5,781 nt of DNA from CALXZG01 sp034184445 (GTDB taxonomy: Bacteria > Pseudomonadota > Alphaproteobacteria > CAAHEQ01 > UBA3637): NCBI GenBank assembly GCA_034184445.1, contig JAXFZX010000021.1, forward strand, positions 1 through 5,781, in the 5' to 3' direction. Both the position numbers and the translations under genes were made by a program. The notes under the pieces were generated by a model. The model was not told the DNA's origin and ran no database searches. It saw only the letters and a program-made list of their open reading frames with translations. Each line of letters opens with the position of its first letter. Position 1 is the first letter of the stretch. Positions 1 to 5,781 of this stretch are shown here, piece after piece.

Positions 1-1
1 A

Positions 2-139
2 CCGGCTCCTGTGGTGGCCCCTGTGGTAGTTCCTGCGCGTCCGCCTGTTTTCTATCGTCCGCCGGTTCGGAGGCACAGACATCAACATCGTCCGTTACCG
101 CCGCCACCGCCGCGTTGCAGACCGACGCATTGCCGTTAA
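2..139 (+). CDS. C-terminal end of a proline-rich protein (5' partial)
   Basis: This is the last 45 codons of a gene that begins left of the window, ending in TAA at 137-139. The tail is rich in Pro, Val, Arg and His. It opens with PVV-type repeats (PAPVVAPVVVPA), passes through a basic Arg/His stretch and a run of five prolines, and finishes CRPTHCR with two cysteines. I do not recognise a family, and such tails occur on small exported or envelope proteins. The stop codon lies 9 bases before a strong terminator hairpin, which supports this frame and strand. Two other frames are also open over this short GC-rich stretch: plus-strand frame 1 and one minus-strand frame. Low-complexity DNA makes that unsurprising, but it limits certainty. 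The minus-strand alternative has no visible start or ribosome binding site. Confidence 0.55.
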   Translation, partial: PAPVVAPVVVPARPPVFYRPPVRRHRHQHRPLPPPPPRCRPTHCR

Positions 140-148
140 GGGTTATGA

Positions 149-180
149 AAAAACCGTATGGCGTTTGCCATACGGTTTTT
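149..180. terminator. Bidirectional rho-independent terminator
   Basis: A perfect 14-bp stem pairs 149-162 with 167-180 around a GTTT loop. The core CCGTATGGC/GCCATACGG is flanked by A and T runs. Read rightward it ends in T5, and read leftward in T6. It lies 9 bases past the stop of the proline-rich gene and 15 bases past the stop of the convergent lipoprotein gene, so it can end both transcripts. Confidence 0.9.
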
Positions 181-195
181 GTATGGAAGAATAAA

Positions 196-354
196 TTATC
201 TTCCGCACGGAGAGAGCACTTCAATTAAAGAAATACCGAACCAGTATTCATTTTCGCAAACTTTGCCACTACCATCATGGCCACGAACGCCCATGCAAGC
301 GGTTAAAGAAGTTAAAGCTAAAACGGCAACAGCCATTACCAATAATTTTTTCAT
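196..354 (-). CDS. Small 52-residue lipoprotein, family unknown
   Basis: The protein begins MKKLLVMAVAVLALTSLTAC, a textbook lipoprotein signal peptide: two lysines, a hydrophobic core, and the lipobox LTAC with Cys20 as the expected lipidation site. Cleavage would leave a 33-residue mature peptide (CMGVRGHDGSGKVCENEYWF at its start) that ends in SPCGR. Cys33 and Cys50 could form a disulfide in the periplasm. ATG at 354-352 was chosen because GAAAGGAT lies upstream at 361-368 with suitable spacing, and a good promoter lies upstream of that. The stop TAA at 198-196 is followed by the shared terminator, so the gene is monocistronic. It is too short for many gene finders. It recalls entericidin-type lipoproteins in size and signal only, because the mature part has no entericidin-like sequence. 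Its function is unknown. It probably anchors to the inner or outer membrane. Confidence 0.85.
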   Translation of the reverse strand: MKKLLVMAVAVLALTSLTACMGVRGHDGSGKVCENEYWFGISLIEVLSPCGR

Positions 355-380
355 TTTATAATCCTTTCATTTTATTAACA

Positions 381-404
381 GGTAAGGGGAAATATTCCTT
401 AACC
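381..404 (-). promoter_or_regulatory. Stem-loop at the 5' end of the lipoprotein mRNA
   Basis: On the minus strand GGTTAAGG (404-397) can pair with CCTTACC (387-381), with one bulged T. An alternative inner stem, GGAA/TTCC, is also possible. The predicted transcription start is near 406, so the stem would lie at the very 5' end of the transcript and leave the Shine-Dalgarno site at 361-368 free. A 5' stem of this kind commonly protects short abundant mRNAs. That role is inference. Confidence 0.4.
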
Positions 405-412
405 TTAACGGC

Positions 413-441
413 ATCATATCGTATGCCAAATCAAAAATCAA
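413..441 (-). promoter_or_regulatory. Sigma-70-type promoter of the lipoprotein gene
   Basis: On the minus strand TTGATT (441-436) and TATGAT (418-413) are separated by exactly 17 bases. Each hexamer matches consensus closely. The predicted start is near 406, giving a leader of about 50 bases before the ATG at 354. No operator-like repeat is obvious around it. Confidence 0.75.
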
Positions 442-487
442 GCTTTTTTATTTCTTTTGGAAAAATTTTATATGGATAAATATTATC

Positions 488-514
488 TTGCGTTTTTACG
501 ATAATTCATATAAT
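488..514 (+). promoter_or_regulatory. Probable promoter of the ferredoxin/pyruvyl transferase gene
   Basis: A perfect TATAAT (509-514) is preceded by TTGCGT (488-493) at a 15-base spacing. Shifting the -10 to TAATAT (511-516) gives 17. A second candidate upstream, TTGGAA (457-462) with TATTAT (481-486) at 18, could also fire. Transcription would start near 521, just before the ribosome binding site at 534-537. It is divergent from the lipoprotein promoter, with about 45 bases between the two -35 elements. Confidence 0.5.
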
Positions 515-533
515 ATAACATTCAATTAAATAT

Positions 534-661
534 AGGATGAATACATGACTTTTAATTAGCTCCATTTGGTAGATTTATATCGGAAAATAATTTGCTTTTC
601 TAAACGTTCTAAAACGACTACGGTTGATGTTTCTAAATGTTGTGGGGGGGCACCTGGATGA
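534..661 (+). other. Aborted start and displaced reading frame upstream of the fusion gene
   Basis: AGGA at 534-537 sits 7 bases before ATG 545, an ideal translation start, but the frame reads MTFN and then TAG at 557-559. Past that stop the same frame stays open to TGA 659-661 and reads, near its end, TTTVDVSKCCGG. SKCCG followed by another Cys is how ferredoxin-type FrhB proteins typically begin, so this frame looks like the original N-terminus of the downstream gene. It is now out of register by one base at the G tract. It could instead be the tail of an older neighbour or chance. The open run is only 33 codons, so composition alone proves little. Confidence 0.45.
644..650 (+). repeat. Seven-G homopolymer tract at the start of the fusion gene
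   Basis: Seven consecutive G (the longest G run seen in the window) lie between the upstream frame and ATG 658. With one more G, or two fewer, the frame ending SKCCGG becomes continuous with the main reading frame. The tract also sits 7 bases before ATG 658, where it could pair with the anti-Shine-Dalgarno sequence through a G-U pair. Confidence 0.6.
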
Positions 662-2730
662 GTTGCTGTGGTTGTGGCGCTTGCTATGCGGTCTGCCCTA
701 TTCATGCCATTTCTATGGTTCAAGATAATGAAGGATTTTGGATTCCCAAAATCAATCAAAAAAAGTGTATTCATTGTGGAAAATGTGAACGGGTATGTTC
801 TTATAACCACCCGAATTTAAATACTAAAAAGCCTAATAATGGATATGCCATGTATACCACGAATGCCGATATTCGGGCAAATTCTTCGTCTGGTGGAATA
901 TTTTATCTATTAGCCGATGAAATGATTAGGCGTGGAGGTTATGTATGTGGCGCGACTTACACTTATGATCAAGGGTGTTATCATATTATGGTTGATGATT
1001 ATTATGGTCTTGAAAAATTAAGGCGATCAAAATATATTCAAAGTAAAGTTGGCGAGACTTTTCATCAAACAAAGGAATTATTAGAATTAGGAAAATGGGT
1101 ATTATATTCGGGAACACCTTGCCAAATTATGGGATTAAAAAATTATCTTGGAAAAGAGTATGACCGATTATTAACGATAGATTTAATTTGTCATGGCACG
1201 CCGTCCCAACGGGTGTGGGATGCTTATTTGGCGGATAATTTCCCTCATGAAAAGGTTCAACATCTTAATTTTCGCGATAAAAAAACAGGTTGGGGAAATT
1301 ATGCTGTCTCTATCAAAACAAATAAATCGTTTGTTCTGACTCCACACGATTATAATTCATTTATAGCAGGCTTTTTAAAGGATATTTACCTGTGTAACAG
1401 TTGTTATTCTTGTCCTTTCCACAGCACAAAACGGCCAGCTGACATTACATTGGGTGATTTTTGGGGTGTGGGACGGGTTGATGAGACATTAAATGATAAT
1501 AAGGGGACAAGTCTTGTTCTTCTCAACTCAGATAAAGGAAGATTTTTTTTGAGTGCAATTAACCCTGATTTATATTTTGTTAAAGCATACCCGATTGATC
1601 ATATTCTGCCGTATAACCTGATGTTAAGGGGAGCACCTACTAAAAAATATAACAGATCCTTATTTTTTGCCTTAATGCGTGAAGGGGGATTCAAATATGC
1701 CTTTAATCGTATAGTGGATACATCCAAAAATGTGGCGATTTTGAATTTATGGCATACCCATAATTATGGAGCTATTTTAACGGCATGGGCATTACAAACA
1801 GTTTTGTTAAAAATGGGATATAATCCGACATTGGTAAAAAATGATTATTGGTGCGGTAAATCAAACTGGCGCGATGTTTTTTCCGATTTTGAATCGGAAT
1901 TATATGCTATTGATGATTTGAAGGATTCAAATGATCTAAAACGCTTAAATCTATATCATGATAATTTTATTGTTGGTAGTGATCAAGTCTGGAGATATTT
2001 GTATACATGGAGGGATTATAAAAATTATTTCTTATCTTTTGTGAATCAAAATAAACGAAAAATTGCTTATGCGGCCAGTTTCGGAATAAAGGAACATGAA
2101 GGTCCCCTCGGTGTCCAGCAGGAAATTTCAAATTATCTAAAATCTTTTTGTGCCATCTCTGTGCGTGAAAAAAGCGGTGTTGATATTTGTCGGGACACTT
2201 TTTCCGTTCAGGCACAAGCAGTTTTTGACCCTGTATTTCTATTGAAAACGGAAGATTGGAATTATTTATTGCAAAAATCTACTGTTGATATCAGTAAGAC
2301 CTGTCTTACCTATTTTCTTTATGAAGACGCAGTTATAAAAAAATCCATTGAACGAATTCTACATGAAGAAAAATTATCCCGCAGTTCTATTAAGATTTGT
2401 GATACGACTGTGTATGATTTTTTAAAAAGTATTAAGACTGCAAAAAAAATTATGACAGATTCATTTCATGGGATATGTTTTGCGATTATTTTTCAAAAGG
2501 ATTTTATCTGTGTGAATTATAAAAATCAGACAAGAGGCGAAGAAAGATTACTATCCCTATTATCGGATTTAGGGTTGCTTGACCGTATGTTTTATAATTT
2601 GGAGGAGGTGGATTGGGCAAAAATTCCACCGATTGATTATGATAAAGTCAATTTGATAATCAAACAAAAACGAACTGAAGGCCTTGATTTTTTGATCAAA
2701 GCTTTAAATGGCCCTATTCTGAAAAGATAG
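658..2730 (+). CDS. Ferredoxin-FrhB-polysaccharide pyruvyl transferase fusion protein
   Basis: This is a 690-residue cytoplasmic protein with three parts. Residues 1-50 form a dicluster ferredoxin: C3-C6-C9-C13 followed by P, and C37-C40-C43-C47. Residues 60-320 match the F420 hydrogenase beta (FrhB) family: SSSGG at 76-80, GTPCQI at 152-157, CHGTPS at 178-183, a third Cys set C246-C249-C252, and GDFWG at 266-270. Residues 360-690 match polysaccharide pyruvyl transferase (WcaK/CsaB-like): NYGAILTAWAL at 369-379, VGSDQVW at 439-445, DPVF at 524-527, SFHG at 602-605. Such proteins usually sit in surface-glycan clusters. The family link suggests pyruvyl ketal addition, with the iron-sulfur half supplying redox chemistry of unknown nature. 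ATG 658 is preferred because the G tract sits 7 bases upstream. ATG 637 follows an in-frame TAA directly and lacks a ribosome binding site. The gene is strikingly AT-rich beside uvrB and stands alone, which hints at transfer. Confidence 0.85.
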   Translation: MSCCGCGACYAVCPIHAISMVQDNEGFWIPKINQKKCIHCGKCERVCSYNHPNLNTKKPNNGYAMYTTNADIRANSSSGGIFYLLADEMIRRGGYVCGATYTYDQGCYHIMVDDYYGLEKLRRSKYIQSKVGETFHQTKELLELGKWVLYSGTPCQIMGLKNYLGKEYDRLLTIDLICHGTPSQRVWDAYLADNFPHEKVQHLNFRDKKTGWGNYAVSIKTNKSFVLTPHDYNSFIAGFLKDIYLCNSCYSCPFHSTKRPADITLGDFWGVGRVDETLNDNKGTSLVLLNSDKGRFFLSAINPDLYFVKAYPIDHILPYNLMLRGAPTKKYNRSLFFALMREGGFKYAFNRIVDTSKNVAILNLWHTHNYGAILTAWALQTVLLKMGYNPTLVKNDYWCGKSNWRDVFSDFESELYAIDDLKDSNDLKRLNLYHDNFIVGSDQVWRYLYTWRDYKNYFLSFVNQNKRKIAYAASFGIKEHEGPLGVQQEISNYLKSFCAISVREKSGVDICRDTFSVQAQAVFDPVFLLKTEDWNYLLQKSTVDISKTCLTYFLYEDAVIKKSIERILHEEKLSRSSIKICDTTVYDFLKSIKTAKKIMTDSFHGICFAIIFQKDFICVNYKNQTRGEERLLSLLSDLGLLDRMFYNLEEVDWAKIPPIDYDKVNLIIKQKRTEGLDFLIKALNGPILKR

Positions 2731-2804
2731 AGTGCCCATAAATATATTATGATCGGATGTATTGATCCCATGAAAAGCGGATACGGGCAGATAGGGACTG
2801 TGTT

Positions 2805-2837
2805 CATACTTACCGTTCCCATTGCTTGAAAAGTATG
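2805..2837. repeat. Short inverted repeat in the convergent intergenic gap
   Basis: CATACTT (2805-2811) and AAGTATG (2831-2837) form a 7-bp inverted repeat with a 19-base loop. Neither side is followed by a T-run, so it is not a convincing terminator. It may be chance in AT-rich DNA. Confidence 0.25.
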
Positions 2838-2876
2838 TTTGAAACAAAAAATGTCAAGTTTTTTATAAAATCAAAC
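2837..2876. terminator. Possible AT-rich terminator between convergent genes
   Basis: GTTTGA (2837-2842) pairs with TCAAAC (2871-2876), which abuts the uvrB stop codon. Inside that loop A6 (2846-2851) can pair with T6 (2859-2864). On the minus strand the structure is followed closely by CTTTTC. It lies where transcripts of uvrB and the fusion gene should end. The stem has very little GC, so it would be a weak terminator. Confidence 0.35.
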
Positions 2877-4910
2877 TTAGCGTGGAGCTGTATCAGCAGT
2901 TAATTCCAAAGCTTGCAATGCCTTAATGCGATCACGAATACGACCGGCTTCTTCAAAGTTAAGGGCTTCAGCCTCTTGATGCATTTGCTTCTTTAACTTC
3001 TCAATTGTATCTGCCACATTTTGAATATCCCCGACAGGATGCGGCGTTGTGACTTCCTTATTCTGATTTTGTTCACCAAAATCTTTGATCAGGTTTGGAA
3101 TTTCTTTCTGAATTGTTTTGGGAACAATGTGATGTTCGGTATTAAAGGCTATTTGTTTATCACGTCGTCTTTTGGTTTCTGTCATGGCTATGCGCATGGA
3201 TTCTGTAATCTTATCTGCATACAGAATGACTCGCCCGTTGGCATTTCTGGCGGCACGCCCCATTGTTTGGATAAGGGAGGTGCTTGATCGTAAAAATCCC
3301 TCTTTATCAGCATCCAAAACGGCGACCAATTCAACCTCTGGGATATCAAGCCCCTCGCGCAATAGGTTAATCCCAACCAATACATCAAATGTCCCAAGCC
3401 GTAAATCCCGAATGATTTGGATGCGCTCTAATGTATCAATATCCGAATGCATATACTTGGCTTTAACACCGTTTTCAATTAAGAATTCAGTTAAATTTTC
3501 GGCCATTTTTTTTGTCAGGGTTGTCACCAAAACACGACCGTTTCGCTTTGCCACAAGTTGACATTCGGCGATTAAATCCTCTACTTGGCTTATAATCGGA
3601 CGCACAACACATTCGGGATCTAAAAGGCCGGTCGGACGAATAATTTGTTCGGTAAATACGCCACGGGTCTGTTCCATTTCCCAAGGTCCCGGAGTCGCCG
3701 ATACAAAAATCGTTTGCGGACGCATATGATCCCATTCTTCAAACTTTAAAGGACGATTATCCAAACAACTAGGCAAACGGAAACCATATTCGGACAAAGT
3801 CGTTTTGCGTGATCTGTCACCTCGGTACATGGCACCTATTTGGGGGATTGTCACATGACTTTCATCCACGAATAAGAGTGAATCTGGGGGCAGGTATTCA
3901 AATAAAGTTGGAGGGGCTTCACCGGCTCTGCGCCCCGTAAGGTGGCGTGAATAGTTTTCTATGCCTTTGCAGGAACCGGTGGCCTCCATCATTTCAAGGT
4001 CATATTTTGTGCGACTGGCAAGTCGTTGTGCTTCCAATACTTGACCGGTTGTTTCATAATAGGCCAATCTTTCCTTTAATTCTGCCTTAATGGTTTTTAT
4101 GGCCTGCGATAGGGCAGGGCGTGGAGTCACATAGTGACTGGCCGGAAAGACCGTTATTTCGGGAAGACTTAATTTTTTTTGCCCTGTCAACGGATCAAAT
4201 TCATAAATGCTTTCAATATCGTCACCGAAAAATGAAATCCGCCATGCCAAATCTTCATAATGGCTGGGGAAAATGTCTAAAATATCACCGTTCCGACGAA
4301 AAGTCCCTCGCTCAAAAGCTATATCATTGCGTATATATTGTAATTCTGCTAATTTTCGCGTTAAATCCTGCATATCAACTGTATCACCAGTTTTTAATGT
4401 AAAAGCCATAGAAGAATAGCTTTCGGCATCGCCAATACCGTAAATACAGGATACAGATGATACAATAATTACATCGCGCCGTTCCAAAATATGACGCGTG
4501 ACCGAATGGCGCAGGCGATCAATTTGCTCGTTAATGGCGGAATCTTTTTCAATGTAAGTATCTGTTCGGGGGATATAGGCCTCAGGCTGATAATAATCAT
4601 AATAGGATACGAAGTATTCCACCGCATTCTCTGGAAAAAACGACTTCATTTCGGCATATAACTGTGCAGCCAAAGTTTTATTATGTGCTAAAATAAGAGC
4701 CGGCCGGCGAGTTCTGTGAATAATTTGTGCCATGGTGTAGGTTTTACCTGAGCCGGTAATGCCTAGTAAAACCTGATTTTTTTTACCGTCACTTAATCCC
4801 TTGATCAACTCATCAATGGCCTGAGGTTGGTCTCCGGCTGGACTAAATTCGGAATGTAGTTTAAAGTCGGCATCCCCCGTTAATTCGGGCCGATGATAAA
4901 GCGGTATCAT
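2877..4910 (-). CDS. uvrB: Excinuclease ABC subunit B (UvrB)
   Basis: This 677-residue helicase-like subunit of nucleotide excision repair takes over damaged DNA from UvrA, opens the strands and recruits UvrC. All hallmark parts are present. Walker A GITGSGKT lies at 50-57. The beta-hairpin region YYDYYQPEAYIP at 103-114 has the aromatic residues used for damage checking. SSVSCIYGIG is at 151-160, Walker B DESH at 349-352, SATPG at 404-408 and the motif VI region QTMGRAARN at 548-556. The C-terminal UVR domain at about 636-666 contacts UvrC. Length is normal for the family and no lesion is visible. The ATG overlaps the TGA of the upstream membrane protein gene (ATGA), with only a weak AAGG-like site before it, so translation is probably coupled. 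I see no SOS box in the window. Any promoter must lie upstream, beyond the right edge. Confidence 0.97.
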   Translation of the reverse strand: MIPLYHRPELTGDADFKLHSEFSPAGDQPQAIDELIKGLSDGKKNQVLLGITGSGKTYTMAQIIHRTRRPALILAHNKTLAAQLYAEMKSFFPENAVEYFVSYYDYYQPEAYIPRTDTYIEKDSAINEQIDRLRHSVTRHILERRDVIIVSSVSCIYGIGDAESYSSMAFTLKTGDTVDMQDLTRKLAELQYIRNDIAFERGTFRRNGDILDIFPSHYEDLAWRISFFGDDIESIYEFDPLTGQKKLSLPEITVFPASHYVTPRPALSQAIKTIKAELKERLAYYETTGQVLEAQRLASRTKYDLEMMEATGSCKGIENYSRHLTGRRAGEAPPTLFEYLPPDSLLFVDESHVTIPQIGAMYRGDRSRKTTLSEYGFRLPSCLDNRPLKFEEWDHMRPQTIFVSATPGPWEMEQTRGVFTEQIIRPTGLLDPECVVRPIISQVEDLIAECQLVAKRNGRVLVTTLTKKMAENLTEFLIENGVKAKYMHSDIDTLERIQIIRDLRLGTFDVLVGINLLREGLDIPEVELVAVLDADKEGFLRSSTSLIQTMGRAARNANGRVILYADKITESMRIAMTETKRRRDKQIAFNTEHHIVPKTIQKEIPNLIKDFGEQNQNKEVTTPHPVGDIQNVADTIEKLKKQMHQEAEALNFEEAGRIRDRIKALQALELTADTAPR

Positions 4911-5781
4911 TTTTTACGGCCTTTTTTCCTTGGGGGATTCTTTTTTAGGGGAATATACATCATCTCTTTTTTTAATTCTGAAAAGCCCTGCTTTAAATCT
5001 GAGCCTAAGTCCCGAAACCGAACCCGAGGAACCGCCCACCGCTTAAATTGATAACATGTAATAAATAAAATGAGAGCTGTCACGAATACGATGCTTCCCC
5101 ATTGGGATGCGTTCAAATTAGCAAGTCCGAAAAACGACAATAAAATCAAAATCAAAAATAAAGTATGGATTAACTTTTTGGGATTGATGCCCGTGTCAAA
5201 GGCTTGCTCTATGAAAAAAGGTGTCAATGGTACACAAAAACGGCGAGCCACAACCCAACTGCATATTGTGGATAAAATTACCTCGGTCGCACTATAACTG
5301 TATAGGACGGGCGGAGTACCGTAGTATCCTTTTGCCATCATAAATATCCAAAAATAGCCCAAACAAAATCCGGCCAAGGGTGCGGCAAAATCACCCAAGA
5401 TAGGTTGACCAAAATAGACTTTAACCGTTTGAGAAACGGCAATTGTTCCCACAAAAGCGCATAGTAAGAAATAGCCTACCTCAACCGGGACAAAACCCCG
5501 TTGAACCAAAAAAATAATCAATACTCCTTGAGCCATCCATGTTAAGTTAGAATACCATGGCACCCGATCCATCATCATAAACAGGCGCATCATAGCATAT
5601 AACGATAGGGCTAGAACAGTATATCCTCCCAGTGATCCCAGCATTGAAAATAGGGGCAATTGAATCGGTAACATCAGAACAGATAAAAGGCATACGGTTA
5701 AAAAAAACACCTCTCGCCAAAACCCATTTAGACGCGATTGAATCCACAATAATCCGCACACTACCCCTAATGCAACGAAAG
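4907..5781 (-). CDS. MraY/WecA-like membrane protein lacking catalytic motifs (5' partial)
   Basis: The frame is open to the window edge. GTG at 5761 is a possible start but no ribosome binding site is seen, and the codons before it (FVALGV) continue a hydrophobic segment, so the true start is probably outside. Numbered from that GTG, there are about eight membrane segments (near 17-33, 45-63, 74-87, 93-109, 121-142, 148-172, 197-215, 222-237) and a basic tail ending PPRKKGRKK. The layout follows phosphoglycosyl transferases of the MraY/WecA family: a GLL turn, a membrane helix ending MMMD65, GD at 123-124 before a glycine-rich helix, RR at 173-174, then PLTPFF at 178-183 and GINPKK at 191-196. 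The usual DD after GLL is replaced (WIQS), the second Asp of DGxDG is Pro68, and the His loop (HIHH or HHH) is TPF. Catalysis therefore looks lost. The assignment is by motif spacing, not a search. The stop overlaps uvrB by ATGA. Confidence 0.55.
   Translation of the reverse strand, partial: FVALGVVCGLLWIQSRLNGFWREVFFLTVCLLSVLMLPIQLPLFSMLGSLGGYTVLALSLYAMMRLFMMMDRVPWYSNLTWMAQGVLIIFLVQRGFVPVEVGYFLLCAFVGTIAVSQTVKVYFGQPILGDFAAPLAGFCLGYFWIFMMAKGYYGTPPVLYSYSATEVILSTICSWVVARRFCVPLTPFFIEQAFDTGINPKKLIHTLFLILILLSFFGLANLNASQWGSIVFVTALILFITCYQFKRWAVPRVRFRDLGSDLKQGFSELKKEMMYIPLKKNPPRKKGRKK

Noticed and set aside
1..139. Open minus-strand frame across the left edge
   Set aside because: It has no start codon with a ribosome binding site and would begin downstream of a strong terminator. 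The plus-strand stop just before the hairpin fits better.
158..361. Plus-strand 67-codon reading frame beginning inside the terminator
   Set aside because: It starts within the hairpin stem, has no ribosome binding site and is the antisense shadow of the lipoprotein gene, which has a signal peptide, lipobox, promoter and Shine-Dalgarno site.
356..370. Four-codon upstream reading frame (MKGL) on the minus strand just before the lipoprotein ATG
   Set aside because: It is built from the Shine-Dalgarno sequence itself and has no site of its own. Probably coincidence.
545..559. TAG at codon 5 read as an amino acid (recoded stop) to extend the fusion gene
   Set aside because: The fusion gene itself ends in TAG at a sensible C-terminus, and the upstream frame is out of register anyway, so recoding would not join it to the gene.
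556..810. Minus-strand 84-codon frame over the start of the fusion gene
   Set aside because: It is antisense to the ferredoxin motifs, with no start signals or recognisable protein features.
2637..2822. Minus-strand 61-codon frame, with a TTGACA at 2857-2852 upstream
   Set aside because: TTGACA lacks a convincing -10 at proper spacing, there is no ribosome binding site, and much of the frame is antisense to the end of the fusion gene.
2731..2876. Search for a tRNA, small RNA or attachment site in the convergent gap
   Set aside because: No cloverleaf-like pairing, long direct repeat or known motif is visible, only weak AT-rich inverted repeats.

Overview
The window looks like chromosomal DNA of a Gram-negative, probably proteobacterial organism. 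The evidence is a short lipoprotein with a classic lipobox, a complete UvrB of ordinary proteobacterial type, sigma-70-like promoters and a membrane protein resembling the MraY/WecA family. An alphaproteobacterium is a reasonable guess but rests only on the general look of UvrB. TAA, TAG and TGA all act as stops here, so the standard bacterial code fits.

Left end (1-640): the C-terminal tail of a proline/arginine/histidine-rich protein ends at 139 and runs into a strong hairpin (149-180) with T-runs on both sides. Facing it on the minus strand is a 52-residue lipoprotein gene (196-354) with its own promoter (413-441), a 5'-UTR stem-loop and a Shine-Dalgarno site. The hairpin therefore serves as a shared bidirectional terminator. 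The space from 442 to 636 holds a plus-strand promoter, a well-placed ribosome binding site and an ATG at 545 whose frame stops after four codons.

Middle (637-2876): one long AT-rich plus-strand gene encodes a two-cluster ferredoxin, an FrhB-like (F420 hydrogenase beta) domain and a polysaccharide pyruvyl transferase (WcaK-like) domain in a single polypeptide. Its 5' end looks rearranged. The upstream frame carries a ferredoxin-like start and is out of register with the gene at a seven-G tract. No other polysaccharide genes lie in the window. The gene converges on uvrB across a 146-bp AT-rich gap.

Right end (2877-5781): on the minus strand, a multi-pass membrane protein gene (its 5' end lies outside the window) overlaps the uvrB start by an ATGA, so the two are translationally coupled. 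The membrane protein follows the layout of MraY/WecA phosphoglycosyl transferases but appears to have lost every catalytic motif. It may be a pseudoenzyme linked to the lipid-carrier side of glycan synthesis. UvrB itself looks complete and ordinary.
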